From the NCBI RefSeq assembly GCF_018326425.1, contig NZ_AP024601.1, positions 1,600,001-1,664,000 on the forward strand: a stretch of DNA of 64,000 bases, in the 5' to 3' direction. Shown here one piece after another: positions 55,107-63,450 of the stretch. This DNA comes from Polycladomyces abyssicola (lineage in GTDB: Bacteria; Bacillota; Bacilli; Thermoactinomycetales; JIR-001). The notes under the pieces were generated by a model that saw nothing but the letters and a program-made list of their open reading frames with translations, did not search any database and was not told the DNA's origin. The stretch's first letter is position 1, and the number at the start of each line of letters is the position of its first letter. The position numbers and the translations under genes were made by a program.

Positions 55107-55884
55107 GAACTTTCCCCCCGTTTCCGGCTATAAGAACCTCGATTCCCCACTGTTGGCACTGTTCCTGAAACTCCACAGGAAGATTTTCATCAGTGACGAT
55201 CGCATGGAATTGATCCCATTCAGCAAAAGTAGCCAGAGCCCGTTGACCGCACTTGCTCGCATCCGCCAGCAGGATGCGTCGGCGGGCGCAATTCAGCATG
55301 GCCTGTTTGATCGCCACCTTGGACAAACTGTTGCTCATCGCCCCCTTTTCCGCATCGAACGCGTCACAACCGATAAACGCTGTATCCACATGTAACTGAG
55401 ACAACATCGACAAGCTGAAATGACCTTCCAAACTGTAGATTTGCGGCTTCAGTTCCCCACCCGTCAACAAGACTCGGATTCCCGGTGTATCCACCACCTC
55501 GGAAGCGATTTTGATATCGTTGGTGATGAGAAACAAATCTTGAAAGCGCTTTAATTCCCGAGCCAGACGCAACGTTGTCGATCCCGCATCGAGAATGATG
55601 CTCTGTCCTTCCCCGATCAGGGTGACAGCCAGTCGGGCAATCGCCTCCTTCTGGGCCACGTTTCGTTCATCCTTCCAACCGAAAGGATGTTCGCGCAGGT
55701 TGTCCTGACGCAACATGGCGCCGCCGTGGGTGCGAATAATCTTTTGTTCAGCTTCCAGACAATCGAGATCGCGGCGGATCGTCATCGTCGAAACGCCGAA
55801 TTCCTCGGCGAGACGGTTGATTTCCACCACGCCCTCCTGCTCGATGATCTGCATGATCTTCTGCCTGCGTTCGGCGGACAACAT
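55078..55884 (-). CDS. DeoR/GlpR-family regulator of the acid-sugar operon
   Basis: 268 residues. N-terminal HTH 'VVEINRLAEEFGVSTMTIRR' and 'EAEQKIIRTHGGAMLR' are the DeoR signature; the C-terminal sensor has 'ILDAGSTTLRLAREL', 'TNDIKIASEVV' and 'LLTGGELKP', which bind phosphosugars. It heads the operon deoR-dtnK-pdxA2-MFS and probably represses it until a phosphorylated intermediate builds up. Likely binding site: the four-fold repeat at 55931-55970. Confidence 0.9.
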   Translation of the reverse strand: MLSAERRQKIMQIIEQEGVVEINRLAEEFGVSTMTIRRDLDCLEAEQKIIRTHGGAMLRQDNLREHPFGWKDERNVAQKEAIARLAVTLIGEGQSIILDAGSTTLRLARELKRFQDLFLITNDIKIASEVVDTPGIRVLLTGGELKPQIYSLEGHFSLSMLSQLHVDTAFIGCDAFDAEKGAMSNSLSKVAIKQAMLNCARRRILLADASKCGQRALATFAEWDQFHAIVTDENLPVEFQEQCQQWGIEVLIAGNGGKVHAETRGDRG

Positions 55885-55916
55885 GAGTGATCCTCCTGCC
55901 CAAAGTCAATGTGAAA

Positions 55917-55970
55917 AAGTAACATAGAAGATGTTTGTTAATGTTTATTTATGTTTCTGTATGTTACTTC
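55917..55970. promoter_or_regulatory. Four-fold 10-bp repeat, probable DeoR operator
   Basis: ATGTTTGTTA, ATGTTTATTT, ATGTTTCTGT and ATGTTACTTC follow each other without gaps (55931-55970), one per helical turn. AAGTAACATA (55917-55926) and TATGTTACTT (55960-55969) form a 10-bp inverted repeat around them. It lies 33-86 bp before the regulator gene. Sequence 56000-56200 up to the next regulator has no other clear site. Confidence 0.65.
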
Positions 55971-56207
55971 ACAATATAAAGGGATAATTCCTATTTGTCA
56001 ATTACTTTGAATTATAATCGGCAATATTAGTTCTCTTCTTCAGGAAAATGAGATCCCCTGTCGATGGTTCGGAGGTGTGCGTAGGGCCCGTTTGCATAAT
56101 CAAGCCAACCGTCGTGCATTTAACAACTAGATTTGCAGACTTGTACACTGATTGATTAAGGATTACACTTATAATGACGTACGTGATTTTAATGAAAGGG
56201 GATGCAT

Positions 56208-56975
56208 TTGACACAGGAAGAGCGGTTGTTGGCGATTCTGGAACACCTGAAACATCATGGGAAGATCAGTATTGAGCAAATCTGTGAACGATTCGGCGTA
56301 TCGCGTGACACAGCCAGGCGCGATCTGGTCAAGTTGGAAGAAGAGCGCCTGATCGTCCGTGTACGGGGAGGCGCCATCCGCCCGACATTGACCCGTGAGG
56401 CTATTCGCTATGAAGACCGTGTCCATCATGAAGCCAAGCGGGCGATCGGTCGTACGGCTGCCACTTTGATCCGTGACGGTGATTATGTGTTGTTTGATGC
56501 GTCCACTACCGTAAAATGCGCAGCGGAAGAAATTTATGTCCGTGACTTGGTTGCCGTGACCAATTCGATCGATATTGCCGATGCACTGGGCAAAAGTGAT
56601 CAAGCCACCGTCTATCTGCTAGGCGGAAAACTGAATCCCTGGCACCGAAACATCGTCGGTACGCAAACCGTGGAGATGCTTCGCCAATACCGGGTAGATT
56701 GGGTGTTTCTCGGCGCATGCGGATTGACGGAAGAGGGATTGACCAGTTCAAATCCGGAAGAAGCATTCGTCAAACGGGAAATGATCCGGCGTGCGGACCG
56801 AACCGTAGTGTTGGCGGACGCCACCAAGTTTGGTAAGACCCTGTTCCACTCCGTTTGTTCCTGGGAAGACATCGACATCATCGTGACGGAACAACAGCCG
56901 GACGATGCGTTTCGAAACATATTGGAACAACACGACGTACAAATTTTGATCGCAACGGGAGGAGAAAACGGATGA
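56208..56975 (+). CDS. Second DeoR/GlpR-family regulator
   Basis: About 255 residues. HTH 'KISIEQICERFGVSRDTARR' and 'EERLIVRVRGGAIR'; sensor domain with 'LFDASTTVKCAAEEI', 'VTNSIDIADAL' and 'LLGGKLNPWHR'. TTG 56208 has AAGGGG seven bases upstream; ATG 56202 overlaps that site. It overlaps the oxidoreductase gene by ATGA and presumably regulates it, and it is divergent from the acid-sugar operon. Confidence 0.88.
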   Translation: MTQEERLLAILEHLKHHGKISIEQICERFGVSRDTARRDLVKLEEERLIVRVRGGAIRPTLTREAIRYEDRVHHEAKRAIGRTAATLIRDGDYVLFDASTTVKCAAEEIYVRDLVAVTNSIDIADALGKSDQATVYLLGGKLNPWHRNIVGTQTVEMLRQYRVDWVFLGACGLTEEGLTSSNPEEAFVKREMIRRADRTVVLADATKFGKTLFHSVCSWEDIDIIVTEQQPDDAFRNILEQHDVQILIATGGENG

Positions 56976-58012
56976 CCATTCGAGTAGGCTTAATCGGTTA
57001 CGGTTTATCGGGCAAGGTGTTTCATGCCCCGTTGATCCGACAGGTAAAAGAGTTGGAGCTGGCTGCCGTCGTTTCCTCCAATCCGGACAAAGTACTGCGC
57101 GATCTTCCGGATGTGGACGTCGTTTCCACGACGGATCAGCTGTTAGCACGACAGGACATCGACTTAGTTGTGGTCGCCACCCCCAACACCCTCCATCATC
57201 CGTACGCCAAAGCAGCGATAACGGCAGGCAAACATGTGGTGGTGGAAAAGCCCTTTACCATTACCACGGAAGAGGCGGACGAACTGATCGATTTGGCACG
57301 AAAACACCGCGTTCTGCTCAGCGTGTACCATAACCGTCGCTGGGATAATGATTTCCTCACCGTACGGCGGTTAATCGAGTCGGAGTGCCTGGGAGAACTC
57401 GCTTTGTATGAGGCTCACTATGACCGTTATCGGCCGAAAGTGCGTGACCGCTGGCGTGAGCACGACATTCCGGGCGCGGGTACATTGTACGACCTCGGTT
57501 CCCACCTGATCGACCAAGCATTGGTTCTCTTCGGACCGCCACGAACCGTCTGGGCCGACTTGGCGGCGCAACGGACAGGTGCCCAAACTGTGGATTATTT
57601 CCACCTTGTGTTGGATTATGGACGTTTAAAGGTCGTTCTCCATTCCGGATCGCTGGTCAGAGGAGAAGGTCCGCGCTTTCAGATTCACGGGGAAAAAGGA
57701 AGTTTCATCAAATACGGACTGGACCCGCAGGAAGATCAGTTGAAACAGGGAATGGTCCCCGGGGAGCCGGGATATGGAATAGGTCAGAAAGAGTATGACG
57801 GGGAACTCACCGTGGAGCTTGGCGGGTTATCGGTAAAAGGACGGGTAGAAACCCTGCCGGGAACCTATCACGCGTATTATGAAGGGATCGCCGAGGCCAT
57901 ACGGTCGGAAAAACCGGCACCCGTCACCGCTGAGGAAGCCCGTGACGTGATCAAGGTAATAGAATGTGCCATAAGGAGCCATCGGGAGAAACGTGTTGTT
58001 TCGTTTGAATGA
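56972..58012 (+). CDS. Gfo/Idh/MocA family oxidoreductase (YvaA/IolW-like)
   Basis: 346 residues. The Rossmann fold starts 'VGLIGYGLSGKVFHAPLI', the EKP motif is 'VVVEKPFTITTEEA' and the catalytic region is 'GAGTLYDLGSHLIDQAL'. The start matches YvaA/IolW, NADP-dependent scyllo-inositol dehydrogenase, and the E. coli YdgJ/YhhX group; the substrate is probably an inositol or a sugar derivative. The frame is open from 56855, but GGGAGGAG and the coupling to the regulator decide ATG 56972. Confidence 0.88.
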   Translation: MTIRVGLIGYGLSGKVFHAPLIRQVKELELAAVVSSNPDKVLRDLPDVDVVSTTDQLLARQDIDLVVVATPNTLHHPYAKAAITAGKHVVVEKPFTITTEEADELIDLARKHRVLLSVYHNRRWDNDFLTVRRLIESECLGELALYEAHYDRYRPKVRDRWREHDIPGAGTLYDLGSHLIDQALVLFGPPRTVWADLAAQRTGAQTVDYFHLVLDYGRLKVVLHSGSLVRGEGPRFQIHGEKGSFIKYGLDPQEDQLKQGMVPGEPGYGIGQKEYDGELTVELGGLSVKGRVETLPGTYHAYYEGIAEAIRSEKPAPVTAEEARDVIKVIECAIRSHREKRVVSFE

Positions 58013-58092
58013 ATAAAAGGAAGCTCATCGTTATAAAACAACAAATTTAGACTTTGATTTCCCTCTCCCATATAAGGAAAATCGAGATAGAA

Positions 58093-58135
58093 AAGCCCTC
58101 ATATGTACAGATATGTATCCATATGAGGGCTTTGA
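58093..58135 (+). terminator. Intrinsic terminator after the oxidoreductase gene
   Basis: AAAGCCCTCATATG and CATATGAGGGCTTT form a 14-bp stem. Confidence 0.85.
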
Positions 58136-58192
58136 CCGTTTATTAGGCCTCTAATAAATTCATACCGTGGCGATTAAATAGGAGGGGGAAGG

Positions 58193-58387
58193 GTGACAAA
58201 AGGAAGGTTATTAAAACCAAATGAAGTTGCGGAACAATTGTCTGTTAGCCTCGTGACCGTCAAAAAGTGGCTTCGGGAGGGGCGTTTAAAAGGCGTTAAA
58301 GTTTCGAGAATTTGGCATGTTTATGAATCGAATTTGGAAGAAATGATCAAGGAAGTGCAAGAAGAATCAGAGGAGGAACAACTATGA
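58193..58387 (+). CDS. Excisionase-like helix-turn-helix protein
   Basis: 64 residues. 'LLKPNEVAEQLSVSLVTVKK' and 'WLREGRLKGVKVSRIWHVYE' is the MerR-type HTH_17 (excisionase) pattern, followed by an acidic tail. It could regulate DNA excision or transcription. GTG start with GGAGGGGG upstream. Its stop overlaps the DUF4352 lipoprotein gene by four bases. Confidence 0.8.
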   Translation: MTKGRLLKPNEVAEQLSVSLVTVKKWLREGRLKGVKVSRIWHVYESNLEEMIKEVQEESEEEQL

Positions 58388-58971
58388 AAAAACTTATGAT
58401 TGGTTGTGGTTCTGTTTTCGGTCTTTTCCTGTTGGTGGGTGCATGTGTGACCGCTATCGGTGGCGACGGATCGGGAACAAATACAACTCCGGTTGCGCAA
58501 ACCGGTGATCCGGTTGACTCAACCGGAAACATAAGTGAAAAGAAAGCGGCGGCGAAAATTGGGGATGTCGTGAATGCGGGCGATCTTTCATACCGAGTCG
58601 TCAGCGTTGAGTCCAAAAAAGTAATCAAAGATCCAATGGGCGGTGAATACAAACCGGGCGCAGGCCAATACTTAGTCGTTGAAGTGGAAGTGAAAAACAA
58701 CGGTAAGGAAAAAATCACGATGGATGCCGCATTGACTAAGTTGAAAGATCAAGACGGTGCGGAATATGAAGCTGATCCGACAGCGGATACATGGGTTAAT
58801 GGAACGGGCGGTGATGCGCTCGGGTTCTTCCTCAAACCGATCAACCCACACGCTACGAAAACGGGAAAAATCGTGTTTGATGTACCGGAAAAACCCGTTG
58901 AGTCCTTTACCTTTATCGGCCAAGGCGGTTTCCTCTCCGGTGAAACGGCAGCAATCAAACTGAGTAAGTGA
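58384..58971 (+). CDS. DUF4352 lipoprotein
   Basis: 195 residues. Lipobox VGAC (Cys 21), a Thr/Gly-rich linker, then the immunoglobulin-like DUF4352 (telokin-like) domain: 'YLVVEVEVKNNGKEKITMDA', 'KLKDQDGAEYEAD' and 'KTGKIVFDVPEKP'. Extracytoplasmic, lipid-anchored. Such proteins are frequent in integrated elements and may protect against superinfection; no direct evidence here. Confidence 0.85.
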   Translation: MKKLMIGCGSVFGLFLLVGACVTAIGGDGSGTNTTPVAQTGDPVDSTGNISEKKAAAKIGDVVNAGDLSYRVVSVESKKVIKDPMGGEYKPGAGQYLVVEVEVKNNGKEKITMDAALTKLKDQDGAEYEADPTADTWVNGTGGDALGFFLKPINPHATKTGKIVFDVPEKPVESFTFIGQGGFLSGETAAIKLSK

Positions 58972-58981
58972 ATAGTTAAAT

Positions 58982-59006
58982 AGAGCCGGTCGCGTACCGG
59001 CTCTTC
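58982..59006 (+). terminator. Terminator after the DUF4352 gene
   Basis: AGAGCCGGT and ACCGGCTCT form a 9-bp stem with a 5-nt loop, followed by TC and a short AT tail. Confidence 0.7.
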
Positions 59007-59047
59007 ATATATATGGACTCATATGGAAAATGAAAGGAGGTCTTTCC

Positions 59048-59759
59048 TTGGTATTATACCGCACTATCGTAATCAGTGCTTACATAATTTTCTTTTGCAA
59101 CATGGCGATCTCGTATCATCACGTTGGAGTTTTTTCAAGGAATGGTCGGTTTTCTCGGCCTGTTTGCTCACATGGCAGTGATCGGAGTGGACACGCTTTT
59201 CGCGGTCTCCAGTCTGGTGATATCCAATGCTATCACTCGTCAAATCAAAGTCGGGATTCCCGTTTGGTTTTGTTTTGCGTTTGGGTTCGCCTTTACTGAG
59301 TGGTCAAACGTGCGCGCTTGCTGGAATGATGGAAAGGAAGGGATCATTGCGGGTAGCGCCCCTGTGTTCCCTCTCCTCTGTATCAAGTTATTGTTAAGCT
59401 GGATGACAGAGAATAAGGAAGCATTCGCCACCAGAACCAACGCTGGTGATAACACCACCATCACCACCAGCGCCACCAGCACCAGTTCCACCAGTCAAAC
59501 TGGTGATGCCAGGAAAGCTGGTGGTGACATCAACACCAACAGCAAAACTGGTGACACCACCAAAACTGGTGGTGAGAAAAAGAAACGTCACCTTCAACTG
59601 GTGAAAGATAATCCTGATTTGGAATACGTGAAGGAGAAGGCAAAGGAGTTTTACCGGAAAAATGGCAAATGGCCAGGTAGACCGACACTCCAACGTATCG
59701 CAGGTTGCCGGGAGAATCACGCCCGCAACGCGTTGCGTGAATTGAAAGGAGCTTCCTAA
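59048..59759 (+). pseudogene. Membrane protein gene with a frameshift in a T run
   Basis: TTG 59048 has AAAGGAGG at the right distance and starts 'VLYRTIVISAYIIFFCNMAI' then 'SYHHVGVF'. At a run of six T (59130-59135) the frame must change to continue 'FQGMVGFLGLFAHMAVIGVD' and further membrane segments, a Thr/Ser-rich linker ('TTSATSTSSTSQTGD') and a basic HTH-like end ('KWPGRPTLQRIAG'). The topology recalls DUF2637-type proteins of integrative elements. The break could be a mutation, a sequencing error or slippage. Without it the second frame can start at TTG 59124. Confidence 0.6.
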
Positions 59760-59771
59760 GGAGGGTAGAAG

Positions 59772-59915
59772 ATGAAAGGCATGATCCAATACCAATGCGT
59801 CAAATGTTCCCGAATCATCGCTGTTCACCCGGCCACGGTGTATGTTACGTGCTGTAGCCGGTATGCTCGTCGGTTGATGCAGGGAGAATTGAATTTTGGA
59901 AAAGTGGCGGGATAA
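59772..59915 (+). CDS. Small Cys-containing protein
   Basis: 47 residues. CxxC in 'QCVKCSRI' and CC in 'VTCCSRYARR' suggest a small zinc-binding fold. GAGGG precedes the ATG, 12 bp after the previous gene. Typical of prophage or integrative-element accessory genes. Function unknown. Confidence 0.6.
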   Translation: MKGMIQYQCVKCSRIIAVHPATVYVTCCSRYARRLMQGELNFGKVAG

Positions 59916-59968
59916 ATGAATGATCATGTAGAATGGAATAACTGAGGGGACACGAGGAGGAAACCGAT

Positions 59969-60196
59969 ATGAGCGAAAAAGAAATGTTGAACGCCATATT
60001 GGAAGCCGTCCAAAAGCTGGATGCACGACTTGACGGCATTGAAAGGAAATTTGAAGCCCGGTTTGATGGGATAGACGCCAAACTTGCGGACATCGAAGCC
60101 AACTTTAAGCGGTTGGAAGAAGAAACACATTTTGCTTTGAAGAAAACCCTTGAAAACAGGGAAGCCATACGGGCACTTACGAACATAAAAAAATAA
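59969..60196 (+). CDS. Coiled-coil protein
   Basis: 75 residues, nearly all heptad repeats: '[20 protein letters not shown]', '[20 protein letters not shown]'. Similar small proteins are found in Bacillus prophages and next to membrane proteins. GAGGAGG precedes the ATG. A terminator follows. Confidence 0.75.
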   Translation: MSEKEMLNAILEAVQKLDARLDGIERKFEARFDGIDAKLADIEANFKRLEEETHFALKKTLENREAIRALTNIKK

Positions 60197-60227
60197 CCGG
60201 GAGGGTAATTCCCGGTGGTTATTGACA

Positions 60228-60256
60228 AACCCAGCGGAAAAACCGCTGGATTTTGT
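60228..60256 (+). terminator. Terminator after the coiled-coil gene
   Basis: ACCCAGCGG and CCGCTGGAT pair around AAAAA, followed by TTTTG. The stem shares the core ACCCAGCG with the hairpin at 21308. Confidence 0.75.
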
Positions 60257-60294
60257 ATGGGGATTGGAAGAAAATAGAGAAAATCGGACAGAGA

Positions 60295-60945
60295 GGAGGA
60301 AGGCCATTTTCTTGATGTTTTGGCACACGGCAGTAAGGAGGCATTGCTCCGTTACTCTGGCAAGCCCCCTCATCCGTGCGTATCGAAGTCCGTGTAGTTC
60401 CTTTGCAGCTGCAAAACTCCGCTCGATCGTTTCTTTCCTTCGCTTGTAGATCGCTTTTCCCCGCTCGCTTAACCGGTTTTGGTGAATCCTCTCCCTAGCA
60501 TCTTACCATACGTGACATGTGATGGTTTTCACATGGTTCTTCGAACGCGTGCACCGGGATAAAAACGGGCAATCCCGGCATGTTTGCGAATCGGATTTGT
60601 ATTCCCGGTATTCCTAGCGGTTAGTGGTTCGGTAAGTCAGTTCGTGTTTTCCCGGACATATGTATACGTCACGACTCAGCGTCGTACTTGAAATGCCATT
60701 TGTGAAACAATCCTTTTTGAGAGTGGAAACGTCGGTGGTCGATGACGACAAACATCCCTTGCTCTTTCAAGACATGGCAAATTGGACTCGTCAGGTATCC
60801 AGCATCCAGCGATACGTCTTTCAAAGCCGAAGCGTTCCTTTTGCCGTTTCAGAAGAAGCCAGGTAAGGTTTGGGTGCACGCCTGTATGATGGAAAAACGG
60901 GCTTTTGCACCAGTGACTCTGCGGATAGACGGGCATACAATACCA
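60295..60945 (-). pseudogene. Decayed IS1182-family transposase
   Basis: On the minus strand three frames carry consecutive pieces: a catalytic-domain stretch ending near 'SQMAFQVRR' and a stop, then 'VYICPGKHELTYRTTNR', the Cys-rich zone near 60590, then '[20 protein letters not shown]' and 'VCQNIKKMA' at the C-terminus. This is the order in IS1182 transposases. Several frameshifts and the missing N-terminal third make it inactive. Confidence 0.75.
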
Positions 60946-60985
60946 ATGTCGGGTTTAACCATCAAAACCAAAAGGAGTGAAGGCT

Positions 60986-61423
60986 TTGTATTACCCATGG
61001 TGGCATATGGATTCTAACATGGTGAATCCGCAGATAATCTACTATTATCGACGGAAACAAAGAAGACATCATCCTACATGGGACAGCTCTTCTAGCAGCT
61101 CATACCTTGGTGCTGCCTCTATATCTAACAATAAAAACGAATTGAAACCTGATTTCCAAGCTATCGTAAGTGACGCTTTTGAAATGAATAACATTAAAGA
61201 CTCTGATCTGAAGAAAGCGATAACCAATGCATTAGAACAAGCGGTAGATTATGACCAGATTTATAAATTCGTACAAGAGAAAATGAAATTAGACAAACGT
61301 AATGATGGTGCCCATTATTCAGAACAGGCACAGAAGGTTCGTGATGTCCGGAACTCTCCCCGTCCATCCCCTTCTGCCTCGGAGAGCCCTCGGTTCGAAG
61401 AACCACCTAATCACGAAGGTTAA
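60986..61423 (+). CDS. Hypothetical protein with Tyr-rich start and Ser/Pro-rich end
   Basis: About 145 residues. N-terminus 'YYPWWHMDSNMVNPQIIYYY', then a basic patch, a Ser run, a helical middle ('DLKKAITNALEQAVDYDQIY') and a Pro/Ser/Glu tail. No family recognised. AAAAGGAG stands before TTG 60986; GTG 60977 lies within that site. Confidence 0.55.
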   Translation: MYYPWWHMDSNMVNPQIIYYYRRKQRRHHPTWDSSSSSSYLGAASISNNKNELKPDFQAIVSDAFEMNNIKDSDLKKAITNALEQAVDYDQIYKFVQEKMKLDKRNDGAHYSEQAQKVRDVRNSPRPSPSASESPRFEEPPNHEG

Positions 61424-61450
61424 GAACGCACCTCCCCTACATTTCATTGT

Positions 61451-61518
61451 GTTACATTAGAACGACTTAGGTTATGGGGGGGTTCGAGGAGCTGGTTTTT
61501 CGTTTTTCATTCTAATGT
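61451..61518 (+). terminator. Possible terminator hairpin
   Basis: ACATTAGAA and TTCTAATGT pair across a loop of about 50 nt that is itself T-rich at its end. Weak as a terminator. Confidence 0.35.
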
Positions 61519-61526
61519 ATCATAAC

Positions 61527-61600
61527 GTATAAGGGGTACGGCAACGATTTGTCCCAATATTTCCTATAGTGACTCTAAATCATTGTTATACCCCTTATAC
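61527..61600. repeat. Long inverted repeat in a gene-free stretch
   Basis: GTATAAGGGGTA (61527-61538) and TACCCCTTATAC (61589-61600) are perfect 12-bp arms; further inside CAACGATT and AATCATTG nearly pair. There is no gene in 61424-61820. It may be a small MITE-like element or an RNA hairpin. Confidence 0.5.
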
Positions 61601-61820
61601 TTCTAGGAACTTTTCTGATGTCGTTTTCCATTTTTTAGTAAGAGATACCAAAATCGAGCTTCGCTACTCTGTGCCTAATGAGTATTCAATTAAGGTATCT
61701 ATATAAACTGTTTGTATTATCGGGAAACACAGAAACAAGATGTGCTAGCGGGATTACTTCACCTTTGTAACTTTTGAAACATCTTACGGACGAATCTTAG
61801 TTTTTGGGAGGGCGTTATTA

Positions 61821-62264
61821 TTGAGGCAAATATTATTGAGACAAAATGAAAAGTGGCAACCTGTTGTGGATGAGATGTACAGTAGCCTTTACAGCGAACA
61901 GATGGTTTGTTCTATGAGCACACAATTGTTTCATATTCCCGAAACGAAAGATTTAAAAGGAAATACAGAAATGCATTCGCATCTTGTTCCAGCGTCCTAC
62001 CATCGTATTACGGCGGCCGGATCAGCGCAAAGGTTGCTGAACGGAGAGCGTGAAGCATCAATATTGAAAACCCTAATCGCCTGCATACAAAACGCCAAAC
62101 GGAGAGATCGTAGCGTTCGTACCGGTTTAAATGTTATGAGGGATGCCGCCGTTGCTTCTTACAAGCCGTTTATTGAAAACATCATACGCTGGCAGGATTA
62201 TGCTGAATTACATTTGCAAAACGCAGAAAAATTCGTGATGCGGATTACAGGATTTTCCGTATAG
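61821..62264 (+). CDS. Hypothetical protein
   Basis: 147 residues, mostly helical, with 'VDEMYSSLYSEQMVCSMSTQ' and 'ERE' and 'KRRDRSVRTGLNVMRDAAVA'. No signal peptide or membrane segment and no motif I recognise. GGGAGGGCG precedes the TTG start. The region around it is mobile in character. Confidence 0.55.
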   Translation: MRQILLRQNEKWQPVVDEMYSSLYSEQMVCSMSTQLFHIPETKDLKGNTEMHSHLVPASYHRITAAGSAQRLLNGEREASILKTLIACIQNAKRRDRSVRTGLNVMRDAAVASYKPFIENIIRWQDYAELHLQNAEKFVMRITGFSV

Positions 62265-62451
62265 TAGTAACAATCCCAGTATGATGCGTAAGCGGTCGCC
62301 CCGGCTACGATTTTCCCTAACAGTTGGACGACCGCCGTGGTGCCCGCGGTCGTACCCAAAGACGATTATTCGGAACCCAACCATAATTAATTTTTAGTTT
62401 AGCGAATTTTCGCTTCCTACCCCCTCGACTTCTACAAAAGCAAAAAATTGC

Positions 62452-62628
62452 TCACGGGTTGGCATCGTCCAATACAGCCCAGAACCCGTCTTTCCCAACC
62501 TTTGTTATCTCTCCATGGTATGAAATTGGGTTCTGTCCTTCTCGAGCATCGAAGATTACAACAATCTTTACTCTATCCCCTGTAACAAAGTTGAACTCTC
62601 CTGTTTCATACTTGTATGTTACTTTCAT
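62452..62628 (-). CDS. Small hypothetical protein
   Basis: 58 residues: 'KVTYKYETGEFNFVTGDRVK', 'IVVIFDAREGQNPISYHGEI' and 'TKVGKDGFWAVLDDANP'. The pattern of short beta strands suggests a small SH3-like barrel. GGGAGATGG precedes the ATG at 62628. Sequence 62629-62938 shows no convincing gene. Confidence 0.5.
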   Translation of the reverse strand: MKVTYKYETGEFNFVTGDRVKIVVIFDAREGQNPISYHGEITKVGKDGFWAVLDDANP

Positions 62629-62938
62629 ATAGCCATCTCCCGGACAAGCTTTTTAGGTGCTTTCGATCAGTTAGTATTGTCATACAACTGCGAGATTAAT
62701 ACATTGTTTTTAACCCGTATACACTGCTTCTCTTGAACACGCTCTTAAAACCCCTTCAGGTAGGTGGACGGCTGAATCAGTTCGGGAAACCGATCGGTTA
62801 CCCTGAGGTATATTATCCGTAAACCATCTATGATGAAAGAAGCGGCCAAATTCCATCCATGGTTCAGCAATGTATTGTCATTGACGATCAACAACAAACC
62901 GGCCCCTTTCCATCGACCGTCACGCCAGCCACTGTTGT

Positions 62939-63166
62939 ATTCGCTTACTGAATAGGGATATCAAGACGCTGTTTCCTAAAGTTCCTCTGGGAACCCGGGT
63001 ATACATTGAAGGTCCTATTCTGAGTCTGGGTGAGGGGCTTCCGAAAACACTGGTTCGTAGAGATCGAGGATCATTGGTCCTCTTGGATCAAAACCGCCGC
63101 GAGCGGCTGGATACTATCATGGACCAATGGATGGATTTTTTGAAGCTGGCTTGGAAGAAGCTATGA
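62939..63166 (+). pseudogene. Open frame fragment lacking a start
   Basis: The frame reads about 75 residues, including 'DIKTLFPKVPLGTRVYIEGP' and 'RRERLDTIMDQWMDFLKLAW', ending TGA 63164. No ATG, GTG or TTG start is found with a ribosome site, and upstream frames are closed, so it is probably the 3' end of a lost gene. Its end overlaps the next small frame by ATGA. Confidence 0.4.
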
Positions 63167-63306
63167 AGAGATATCAAAGAGATCACCGTCTTAAGGTAAC
63201 GGCCCAGATTCGATTAGTTGAATACCTGCAATTGGGATTCTCGGAAGTTGACCAGCTAGTCAGTTGGCCACCGCGTATCTATTTCAAAGATTGTTCATTG
63301 ATATAG
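63163..63306 (+). CDS. Small hypothetical protein
   Basis: 47 residues beginning 'KRYQRDHRLKVTAQIRLVEY' and ending 'PPRIYFKDCSLI'. Coupled by ATGA to the fragment upstream, which argues that both belonged to one operon. No family recognised. Confidence 0.35.
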   Translation: MKRYQRDHRLKVTAQIRLVEYLQLGFSEVDQLVSWPPRIYFKDCSLI

Positions 63307-63423
63307 TTTTCGCGTTCGACTTATAATAAAAAAGTGCATCGAGCTATTGGTGGCGACGGATGTCTTCACATGGCTCTGAACATCCCCTTGCCCTCGTTTT
63401 CAGGTCTCTCTTCTCAGGTAATT

Positions 63424-63450
63424 GCGGGGACTCACCCCGCTCTTTTTTTT
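63424..63450 (+). terminator. Intrinsic terminator
   Basis: GCGGGG and CCCCGC pair around ACTCA, followed by TC and eight T. It points rightward and meets the end of the terminase-like gene. Confidence 0.8.
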
